A program made the translations under genes and the position numbers. This document shows positions 1-6,766 of a stretch of DNA of 18,689 nt, one piece after another (the first letter of the stretch is position 1; each line of letters opens with the position of its first letter). This DNA comes from Candidatus Pelagibacter sp. (GTDB lineage: Bacteria; Pseudomonadota; Alphaproteobacteria; Pelagibacterales; Pelagibacteraceae): the NCBI GenBank assembly GCA_028103285.1, contig JAOHNF010000013.1, forward strand, positions 1 to 18,689, in the 5' to 3' direction. Below the pieces are notes generated by a model that saw nothing but the letters and a program-made list of their open reading frames with translations, had not been told where the DNA came from and searched no databases.

Positions 1-1064
1 TTGTACTTTCTAATGGATGGTTGTTTTAGAAAATTACCACTTATTATTGGTCTTGTTTCAACACCATTTTTTTCAAGATTTTTAATAAAATAATTTTTAT
101 TTTCTTTATTTTTTAATATTAAAGGTAAACCAAACCATGAAGCCTTAACATTTTCATTGTTTTCAATAAAGTTTATTTTTTTTCTTATTATAGGACTATT
201 TTTCATTTTGTTAATAATTAGATTTCTATTTTTATTTCTTAAGTTAATAAATTTGTCTAAATCTTTAAATTGGCTTATTCCTATTGCTGCAGCGATATCA
301 GTTGGTCTTAAGTTAAATCCAGAATTATAAAAAATAAATCTATTATCTAAATGTTTATTTTTTTTCGCAATTCTGTTCTCATTTTTAAGACCTCTTGACC
401 AGCCGTGAGATCTTAAAGCTTTTATAATTTCATAGTCCTCATTTGATTTGCAAGTAATCATACCTCCTTCACCGGATGATATCTGATGTGATGAGTAAAA
501 TGAAAAAGATGAAAAATCTCCGTAAGATCCTAAATATTTTTTTTTATATTTAGAACCCAAAGATTCACATGTATCTTCAATTAATATTATCTTATGTTTC
601 TTTAAAACTTTAAGTAAATTGTCCATCTCTGTAGAATTACCAAGAACATGTACAAGCATTAAAGCCTTTGTTTTTTTGGTAATTTTCTTCTTTAAGTCGT
701 CAATATCAATATTTAATGTTGATGGATTTATATCAACAAATACTGGTTTTAATCCAGATTGTATTATTGGCCACAATGACGTTGACCAGCAAACAGAAGG
801 AATTAAAACTGAGTCACCCTTCTTTAACCTTTTTTTTCTGTAAGGATTTATCAAGCATTGTAGTGCTAAAAGATTTGCAGAAGAACCTGAATTTACCATT
901 ATAGAGTTTTTCAACACCAATTTCTTTGAAAAAATTTTTTCAAATTCTTTTGTATATTTTCCCAATGTTAATCTACCTGATTTTATTACTTTTATAGCTG
1001 CGCTGAGGTCTTTTTTTCTATAAGGATTTTCTAGAAGCGGATAAATGGGCTTAATCATTGTCAT
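1..1064 (-). CDS. colD: Lysine-less DegT-fold PLP enzyme, probable GDP-4-keto-6-deoxymannose 3-dehydratase (3' end cut by window edge)
   Basis: The frame is open from ATG 1064 (or ATG 1058) to the left edge, giving 354 visible residues; ColD-like proteins are about 390, so only the C-terminal tail is missing. The DegT/DnrJ/EryC1 fold is shown by NSGSSAN, by an IIEDT-like motif (ILIEDTCESLGSKY) and by FSFYSSHQISSGEGGM. In sugar aminotransferases the seventh residue of that last block is the PLP-binding Lys; here it is His193 (codon 486-488), as in the dehydratases ColD (His188) and RfbH/E1. The cysteine cluster that binds the [2Fe-2S] centre in E1 is absent, and the following text reads RSHGWSRG, so ColD is the better match. 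ColD removes the 3-hydroxyl of GDP-4-keto-6-deoxymannose, using glutamate as amino donor to PLP. It overlaps gmd, which makes that substrate, by 14 bp. The fold and the Lys-to-His change are seen; the exact substrate is inferred. Confidence 0.75.
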   Translation of the reverse strand, partial: MTMIKPIYPLLENPYRKKDLSAAIKVIKSGRLTLGKYTKEFEKIFSKKLVLKNSIMVNSGSSANLLALQCLINPYRKKRLKKGDSVLIPSVCWSTSLWPIIQSGLKPVFVDINPSTLNIDIDDLKKKITKKTKALMLVHVLGNSTEMDNLLKVLKKHKIILIEDTCESLGSKYKKKYLGSYGDFSSFSFYSSHQISSGEGGMITCKSNEDYEIIKALRSHGWSRGLKNENRIAKKNKHLDNRFIFYNSGFNLRPTDIAAAIGISQFKDLDKFINLRNKNRNLIINKMKNSPIIRKKINFIENNENVKASWFGLPLILKNKENKNYFIKNLEKNGVETRPIISGNFLKQPSIRKY

Positions 1065-2121
1065 TACTCAACATCTCAGCAGATACCATATCAGCAACTA
1101 AATCATCAGTATTATAAATAGGTTCCCATTTAAGGTGTTTTTTTGCTTTAGAAAAATCACCTCTTAAAAAATCAACTTCTGTAGGTCTAAGATATTTTTT
1201 ATCTAGCTCTATGATGGTGCTTTTATCATCAATGTTAATTGCCTTTTCTTTTAAACCTTTGCCAGTCCATTTAATTTTAAGACCAAGTCGTTTTGATACT
1301 TTATTCACAAATTCTTTTACAGTAGTTTCCTTATTAGTTGCAATTACCCAATCTTCTGCATTTTTAAACTGTAAGATTTTCCACATTGAAATTGCGTAAT
1401 CTTTTGCATGCCCCCAGTCTCTTACAGCGTATAAGTTTCCTAAGATTAATTTTTTTTGCAACCCTTTTTTAATTCTAACTAATCCTTGTACAATTTTTTT
1501 AGTAACAAATGTGGGACCTCTTCTAGGTGATTCATGATTAAACAATATTCCATTTGTTGCAAATATTCCATAGGCTTCGCGATAATGTACAGCGCAATGA
1601 AAAGCAAAAACTTTTGAAACTCCATAAACTGATCTTGGATGAAAAGGAGTTGACTCGTTTAAAGATTTTTTTTTCTTTACCAAACCATACATTTCAGAAC
1701 TAGATGCTTGGTAATATTTAGTTTTTTTAAGATTTAATATTCGTATTGACTCTAGAATTCGTAGAGCACCTAAAGCTGTAATATCTGCAGTATACTCAGG
1801 TATATCAAATGAGACTCTTACATGGCTTTGGGCTGCTAGATTATAAATTTCATCTGGCTTAACTTTATTAATTATATTTAAGGTGCTAGTCCCGTCTGAT
1901 AAATCACCATAATGAATAAAAAAATTTTTATTTATCGTATCTAATGTCGATCCAGGATCTCTATCAAAAAGATGATCAATTCTTTCTGTATTAGCACTTG
2001 AAGATCTTCTTTTAACCCCATGTATAACATAATTTTTTTTTAATAAAATTTCCGCCAAATAAGAACCGTCTTGACCGGTAACACCAAATATTAAAGCAAC
2101 TTTTTTTTTTATTTTTCCCAT
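1051..2121 (-). CDS. gmd: GDP-mannose 4,6-dehydratase
   Basis: It converts GDP-D-mannose to GDP-4-keto-6-deoxy-D-mannose in the cytoplasm, the branch point to fucose, rhamnose, perosamine and colitose. The 356 residues match the usual family length. The protein is an extended short-chain dehydrogenase: a GxxGxxG NADP site at G13-G16-G19 (FGVTGQDGS), the RRSSS segment near 38-42 that recognises NADP phosphate, SSSEMYG (140-146) with Ser141 and Glu143 at catalytic positions (Ser replaces the E. coli Thr), and YGVSK with Tyr166 and Lys170. The C-terminal half keeps NHESPRRG and RDWGHAKDY, which are typical of Gmd. Its start overlaps the end of the upstream glycosyltransferase by 13 bp, and its end overlaps the DegT-fold gene by 14 bp, so the three are probably one transcript. 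A run of ten A lies within the first eight codons. Identification is firm. Confidence 0.96.
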   Translation of the reverse strand: MGKIKKKVALIFGVTGQDGSYLAEILLKKNYVIHGVKRRSSSANTERIDHLFDRDPGSTLDTINKNFFIHYGDLSDGTSTLNIINKVKPDEIYNLAAQSHVRVSFDIPEYTADITALGALRILESIRILNLKKTKYYQASSSEMYGLVKKKKSLNESTPFHPRSVYGVSKVFAFHCAVHYREAYGIFATNGILFNHESPRRGPTFVTKKIVQGLVRIKKGLQKKLILGNLYAVRDWGHAKDYAISMWKILQFKNAEDWVIATNKETTVKEFVNKVSKRLGLKIKWTGKGLKEKAINIDDKSTIIELDKKYLRPTEVDFLRGDFSKAKKHLKWEPIYNTDDLVADMVSAEMLSNDND

Positions 2122-4235
2122 AAAAATTTATTTTTAGATTTAATATCTAGTGTTTTATCTATAATATACTTAGAAACAAGGTCAGAATTAAAATATTTCA
2201 TGTATTTTTCTTTACCTTTTCTTGCTATTCTTTTTCTTAATTTATCATCTGATGTTAATCTTAGAATTTTTTCAGATAAATCACTCATGTTTTTATAAAA
2301 AACCATCTCATTATCATTAAAAAAATTTCTATACTGGGTTTTTTCATCTATAAGGCAAGCTAACCCGTTACCTACTATTTGTGTGATTCTATCGCTACTA
2401 TAATACTTTATAGCTTCTCCCCTACTAAGGTTTAAACCCATTTTTGCATTTGCAATAGTTTTAAAATAATGATCTGCCCAAATAGGTTGAATTTTATTAA
2501 TTCCATAAATATCAAATTTAACATTGGGCGTTTTTTCTAATAATTTTTCCAAAAATATAATTCTATCGTCAATCTTTCCACTTTTAAGAACACCTCTGTG
2601 AACGCCATGGCTCAATGCAAAAAAAACATCTACATTACAAGGTTTTGTAAAATTATTTAAAATTTCAAATGCTTTATCAGCAGGATTTGGGATATAAAAA
2701 CTTTTTTTCTTATTTAAAAAACTTAAAGCAGAAGGACTAGTTGTTAAAAATGTAGAGTCCACAGCTTTTATTTTGTTTAATATTCTATCTTTATTCCTTT
2801 CATAATCGGGACCATTTTTATTTAAAGGGTCTAAAAACCATTGCCCAAATTTAGTATTTGGGTAGTCTTCTTTTAATTCTGAGATTAAATCAGCAGAAAT
2901 TAAGTCCGCATGTCCAAGAACAATCAAATCTGGTTTATAATTATAACAAGTTTTTCTTAATTTATCGTTTAACGTTTTAGCACCCTTTAAATCAGCAAAT
3001 GATTTATAATACTTTTGAATATCTCTATCACTAAAGCCTAATACGCTATGTCCTTGTCTTATAAATCCATTGTTTATTCTTCTTCCAGTATTAAAAAAAA
3101 GCCTTCCATCGAGTCTTTCATTGAAGTTAGTAATATGTAAAATTCTCAAAATACTATTACTTTTCTTTGTATAAAAATTAGTAATTTTTAACTTTTCGTC
3201 CCTGTAATCATCAATCATTTTGGTTACGTATTTGTGAGTCAAATAAAAATTTTTTTGGGATAAAAATTGTAATTTCTTTCTTTCTTTAATGTTCTTAATT
3301 AAATATTTAATATTTTTTTTTAAGGTATCTTTATTTAATACGTTTATAATTTTTGCATTTGTTATTGTTTCTGGAAGACCACCTTTATTAGTTATTATTA
3401 CCGCACAACCACTAGCAGCTGCTTCTAGGCTGGTTCTTCCAAATGGTTCTTCCCATCTAGAGCAAACAACTGCAATACTTGTTTTATTGAAAATTTTTAG
3501 TACCTTGTCATGATTTAAAAAACCTAATTTATCAGCATTTTTATGAATTAGAGAAATTTTTTCTCTTTTTTCATCTCCAATAATCTTAGCTTTCCATTTA
3601 GGATGTTCATTAAGAATTTCATATATAGCTTTTGAAAAAATATCATAACCTTTAGCTTTATTTAATTTTCCAACAAAAGTTATCCAGTTTTTTTTATTCT
3701 TTATTATTGATGGATACGTTTTATTTGCTGATTGAAAAAAAACTACTAGTTTATTACTATTAACAAATTTATTATCTAGTCCTTCTAAAAATCTTTTTTT
3801 TGACCAATTACTATTAAAAATAATCTTATAACAAGTTTTTAAAAGATTTTTTCTTTGTTCAATAGTTTTTGATCCATCCATAGATAATGGATCGTTATGA
3901 AAATATAAAGAAAAAATCTTACTTAATAATCTTTTACTTAATTGATTTATATAACTAGGTCTATTGTGAACTTCAATAATAGATATATTAAATTTCTTTT
4001 GAAGTATAATAAATTGATTCACATAATTTTTGGTTTGGCTAGCTAAAGGATTTTTTTTAAGATTAATATTTTCATATTTTAAATTAAATTTTTTTTTAAA
4101 ATTTGTATTACCGAATACAACAATTCTTTTTTTATAATTACTAATTTGACTTGTTTCGTTGACAAATAAAGATACAGCCCCTGGATATTCTGGAGAAAAA
4201 TTCTCTTTGTAAGGTAATAAAATAGCTATTTTCAC
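2109..4235 (-). CDS. Two-domain glycosyltransferase (GT4-type domain fused to a CgeB-like domain)
   Basis: This is a 708-residue cytosolic glycosyltransferase, probably transferring sugars to a surface glycan. Residues 1-345 form a GT-B, family-4-like enzyme: an N-terminal acceptor domain, FVGKLNKAKG (187-196) opening the nucleotide-sugar domain, and EPFGRTSLE (263-271) with the intact EX7E pair Glu263/Glu271, followed by GCAVIITNKGGLPE. A second unit starts at about residue 363 (ILRILHITN) and resembles the CgeB/Glyco_trans_1_2 type; its donor-site region is SRGEAIKYYSSDR (from 604) with GNGLACLIDE. There is no signal peptide or membrane segment. The start is GTG, overlapping the stop of the GIY-YIG gene by 4 bp (GTGA), which suggests translational coupling. 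The first 350 residues alone would be a normal-length GT4 enzyme, so this is a fusion. Donor and acceptor sugars cannot be read from the sequence; gmd next door makes a GDP-deoxyhexose a candidate donor. Confidence 0.88.
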   Translation of the reverse strand: MKIAILLPYKENFSPEYPGAVSLFVNETSQISNYKKRIVVFGNTNFKKKFNLKYENINLKKNPLASQTKNYVNQFIILQKKFNISIIEVHNRPSYINQLSKRLLSKIFSLYFHNDPLSMDGSKTIEQRKNLLKTCYKIIFNSNWSKKRFLEGLDNKFVNSNKLVVFFQSANKTYPSIIKNKKNWITFVGKLNKAKGYDIFSKAIYEILNEHPKWKAKIIGDEKREKISLIHKNADKLGFLNHDKVLKIFNKTSIAVVCSRWEEPFGRTSLEAAASGCAVIITNKGGLPETITNAKIINVLNKDTLKKNIKYLIKNIKERKKLQFLSQKNFYLTHKYVTKMIDDYRDEKLKITNFYTKKSNSILRILHITNFNERLDGRLFFNTGRRINNGFIRQGHSVLGFSDRDIQKYYKSFADLKGAKTLNDKLRKTCYNYKPDLIVLGHADLISADLISELKEDYPNTKFGQWFLDPLNKNGPDYERNKDRILNKIKAVDSTFLTTSPSALSFLNKKKSFYIPNPADKAFEILNNFTKPCNVDVFFALSHGVHRGVLKSGKIDDRIIFLEKLLEKTPNVKFDIYGINKIQPIWADHYFKTIANAKMGLNLSRGEAIKYYSSDRITQIVGNGLACLIDEKTQYRNFFNDNEMVFYKNMSDLSEKILRLTSDDKLRKRIARKGKEKYMKYFNSDLVSKYIIDKTLDIKSKNKFLWEK

Positions 4236-4480
4236 AAGTTTTTTTCTTTAATTTTTTTTCTTAATGGTCTGTTATTCTTTATATAATATTCTCTAGAAAT
4301 TGCCTCTTTTTTTGATTTAAATTTTTCTTTATAAATTAATACCCACTGCCTACCTCTAGTAAATTTTGCTCCTTTCCCCTTATTATGAAGATTAATTCTT
4401 TTAATTAGATCACTTGTGTATCCAACGTATGTAATGGATTTAATGCTCTTTGATTTGAGCATATACACATAAAAACTCAT
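4232..4480 (-). CDS. Small GIY-YIG domain protein (UPF0213/YhbQ-like)
   Basis: This 82-residue protein is a single GIY-YIG nuclease domain. The two signature strands read VYMLKS (5-10) and TYVGYT (17-22). The conserved Arg28 with nearby Asn33, the GKGAKFTRGR turn and the metal-binding Glu64 in SREYYIK are all in place, so it looks catalytically competent. Members this small (YhbQ/UPF0213 type) are common in bacteria and are thought to act on DNA; the physiological role is poorly known. It starts 6 nt after the aldolase stop and overlaps the glycosyltransferase start by 4 bp. It therefore sits exactly at the junction between the catabolic and polysaccharide gene sets. The size and absence of a second domain argue against a homing endonuclease. 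Family is clear, function is not. Confidence 0.85.
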   Translation of the reverse strand: MSFYVYMLKSKSIKSITYVGYTSDLIKRINLHNKGKGAKFTRGRQWVLIYKEKFKSKKEAISREYYIKNNRPLRKKIKEKNL

Positions 4481-4486
4481 TTAGGG

Positions 4487-5278
4487 TTAGTAGCCTTTAG
4501 ATTCAGGTTGTTTTGAAGTTCCTTTTAATTTTTCAAGATCAGTCTTGGCACCAGAAATAATATATCTACTATCGGACCCAACTGTTACTAAATTAAAACC
4601 TTTATCTATCATTTTTTTAGCATACTCGGGTGTACTATTATGTATACCAGTTAAAAGATTTCTTTTCTTAGCAGCTTCTAAAATTCTTAAAATTTCCTTG
4701 TAAGTTTTTGAATTTTCCGGTTTATCAAAACCAGGCTCTTCACCCACTGAAAGACTTAAATCAGCTGGGCCAATATAAATACCATCTAAATTAGGTGTAT
4801 CTAAAATTTCATCTAATTTTTCAAGTGCTTCTTTAGTCTCAATCATCGCTAATTTCAAAATTTCATTATCAGCTTGTTCGTGATAATCTGACCCACCATA
4901 AATTTTCGCTCTAATAGGTCCAAAACTTCTATATCCATTAGGTGGGTATTGACAGGCTTGAACAAATTTTTCTGCCTCTTCTCTATTGCTGACCATTGGA
5001 CATATAACACCATAGCATCCCGCATCTAAAATCTTCATAATTTGGCCAGGCTCATTCCAGTTTACTCTTGCCATTGGTGTTGTGTTTGTTGTTGAAATAG
5101 CTTGAAGCATATTAACAGCATTAGGATAATCTATTAAACCGTGTTGCATATCTATAGTTACCGAATCCCATCCTTGATTAGCCATAACCTCTGCAGAAAA
5201 TGAACTAGGAACTGAGAGCCAAGTATTGATAATGGGTTTACCTTTTTTAAATAATTCTTTTAATTTATTTTTTCTCAT
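4487..5278 (-). CDS. HpcH/HpaI family class II aldolase (2-keto-3-deoxy acid type)
   Basis: This 263-residue enzyme matches the length of HpaI, GarL and RhmA, metal-dependent aldolases that split 2-keto-4-hydroxy acids to pyruvate plus an aldehyde. The family motifs are in order: VTIDMQHGLID (His46, matching HpaI His45), ARVNW (Arg71, matching Arg70), YGVICPMVSNREEAE, the family loop YPPNGYRSFGP, IETKEA (metal ligand Glu147) and IYIGPADLS (metal ligand Asp173). All catalytic residues are present. It overlaps the upstream aldehyde dehydrogenase by 4 bp (ATGA), so the two proteins are probably made together and may act in sequence: the aldolase would release an aldehyde and the dehydrogenase would oxidise it. 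The position beside iolD suggests a role in the lower part of inositol breakdown, but the real substrate is not shown by the sequence. 2-Keto-3-deoxyrhamnonate or ketodeoxyglucarate are other options. Confidence 0.9.
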   Translation of the reverse strand: MRKNKLKELFKKGKPIINTWLSVPSSFSAEVMANQGWDSVTIDMQHGLIDYPNAVNMLQAISTTNTTPMARVNWNEPGQIMKILDAGCYGVICPMVSNREEAEKFVQACQYPPNGYRSFGPIRAKIYGGSDYHEQADNEILKLAMIETKEALEKLDEILDTPNLDGIYIGPADLSLSVGEEPGFDKPENSKTYKEILRILEAAKKRNLLTGIHNSTPEYAKKMIDKGFNLVTVGSDSRYIISGAKTDLEKLKGTSKQPESKGY

Positions 5279-6720
5279 TCGTAAGAAATACCGAAATGAG
5301 TGTATTTAATATTTAAATAATCTTTAATAGCCATTGAACCACCTTCTCTACCATAACCAGTTTGTTTTATGCCTCCAAAGGGAGCTTCGGCTACAGCTAC
5401 AACAGGCGTGTTTACTGCAACACAACCCGTTTCTAAAAGTTCTGAAGCTTTATTAGCTTTCTTTAAATCTGTTGTGTAAACATAGCTGCATAAACCTAAA
5501 TCATTATCATTTGCTCTCTCCATAACTTCATCAAAATTTTTAAAAGATAAAATAGGTACAATTGGTCCAAATGGCTCTTCTTTCATTATTGTAAAATTAT
5601 CTTTAATGTCGTCAAATATAGTCGGCTCATAGTAATAACCTTTGTTAAAGTTTGCATTTCGTTTACCACCTAACAAAATTTTACCGCCTTCTTTTTTTGT
5701 AGTTTCAACTAATTTTTCAACTCCTTCTAACCTCTGTTTGGTACAAAGGGGTCCAAGTAGAGTATCCTTATCCATTCCATTCCCAATTTTTAATTTTTTA
5801 GTTTTTTCTACCATCAAATTAGCAAATTCATCTTTTTTGCTTTCATGAATATAAAATCTATTTGGTGAAATACATACTTGACCATTATTTCTAAATTTTG
5901 AAGTAATTGCCATGTCGGTAACTTTATTTAAATCTACATCATCAAAAACAATAAAAGGTGAATGCCCACTTAGCTCCATTGTTACTCTCTGAACTTTATT
6001 TGCCGCTTGTTTTAAAATTAATTTGCCTACTCTAGTAGAACCTGTAATTGATATTTTTTTTACAATGTCTGATTTAATTAATTCTTCAGATATTCCTGCT
6101 GGATCACCTGACAATAAATTAACTACACCAGGAGGCACACCTGCTTCTCTACATATGTCAACTATTTCCATAACACTACCAGGTGTTATTACATCAGGTT
6201 TAACAATTACTGAACAACCTGCTGCTAAAGCAGTTGAAATCTTTCTTGATGCCAAAATAACGGGAAAGTTCCACGGTATTAAAGCAGCTACAACACCAAC
6301 CGGTTGATAAATTACATGAATTTTTGTATTAGGAAAACGACTTTGGTTAATTTCACCAAAAATTCTTTTAGTTTCTTCTGAGTTCCATTCAAAAATATCA
6401 GCTGCGCCACCTACTTCACCTGGACCTTCAGTCAAAGGTTTTCCAACTTCTAATGTTAACCATTTCGATAAAATATCGACTCGTTTTTTTATTAGCTCAG
6501 ATATTTTTCTGATAATTTTTGATCTTTCCCAAGGAGAAGTATGTTTCCAAACTTTTAAACCTTTTTCAGCTGATTTTAAAGCTTTTTGAATATCTTCACT
6601 ATTCGCTTTTGACGCTTTACCAATAACTTCTTCGGTTGCTGGATTTATAACTTCATAAGTCTCACCGCTAGCAGATTTCTGCCATTTACCATCGATGAAT
6701 TGCCCATATTTTTCGTACAT
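5275..6720 (-). CDS. NAD(P)-dependent aldehyde dehydrogenase
   Basis: This enzyme oxidises an aldehyde to its acid. At 481 residues it is normal for the classical ALDH superfamily. Visible sites: PWNFP with Asn151, VKP with Lys174 in the cofactor pocket, GSTRVGK (227-233) of the Rossmann turn, general base Glu249 in MELSGHSP, nucleophile Cys283 in GQVC, and EEPFGP (381-386). The common MELGG is MELSG here, a mild change. It lacks the GAKNH and GQRCMA-like signatures of IolA/MmsA, so it is not the CoA-acylating malonate-semialdehyde dehydrogenase of the standard inositol pathway. It is closer to the succinate-semialdehyde, glycolaldehyde or 2-oxoglutarate-semialdehyde groups. It is the first gene of the minus-strand run and is divergent from iolD across 46 bp, so the two may share control. 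The acceptor aldehyde is unknown; malonate semialdehyde or 5-deoxyglucuronate would fit the neighbourhood. Confidence 0.92.
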   Translation of the reverse strand: MYEKYGQFIDGKWQKSASGETYEVINPATEEVIGKASKANSEDIQKALKSAEKGLKVWKHTSPWERSKIIRKISELIKKRVDILSKWLTLEVGKPLTEGPGEVGGAADIFEWNSEETKRIFGEINQSRFPNTKIHVIYQPVGVVAALIPWNFPVILASRKISTALAAGCSVIVKPDVITPGSVMEIVDICREAGVPPGVVNLLSGDPAGISEELIKSDIVKKISITGSTRVGKLILKQAANKVQRVTMELSGHSPFIVFDDVDLNKVTDMAITSKFRNNGQVCISPNRFYIHESKKDEFANLMVEKTKKLKIGNGMDKDTLLGPLCTKQRLEGVEKLVETTKKEGGKILLGGKRNANFNKGYYYEPTIFDDIKDNFTIMKEEPFGPIVPILSFKNFDEVMERANDNDLGLCSYVYTTDLKKANKASELLETGCVAVNTPVVAVAEAPFGGIKQTGYGREGGSMAIKDYLNIKYTHFGISYE

Positions 6721-6766
6721 ATAATGTTGATATTAGAATGTTAATTAAATAGTTTATATTGAATTT
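6721..6766. promoter_or_regulatory. 46-bp divergent intergenic region between aldehyde dehydrogenase and iolD
   Basis: These 46 AT-rich bases must hold the promoters for both divergent units, unless one is read from farther away. On the plus side TTGATA (6727-6732) is followed 17 nt later by TAGTTT, and TATATT lies nearer the iolD start. There is no clear Shine-Dalgarno before iolD, so its leader is very short or absent. I see no strong palindrome. The promoter elements are weak guesses; the location is inferred from gene layout. Confidence 0.4.

Noticed and set aside
1..1064. Ordinary sugar aminotransferase or E1-type (RfbH) dehydratase
   Set aside because: The PLP lysine is His, which argues against an aminotransferase; the iron-sulfur cysteines of E1 are missing, which argues against RfbH.
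6023..6307. Plus-strand open frame of 94 codons within the aldehyde dehydrogenase gene
   Set aside because: It is the reverse strand of conserved ALDH coding sequence, with no family features of its own.
5275..6720. IolA/MmsA (malonate-semialdehyde dehydrogenase, CoA-acylating)
   Set aside because: The region around Glu249 and Cys283 reads MELSGHSP and GQVCISP, the classical hydrolytic ALDH type, not the MmsA signatures.
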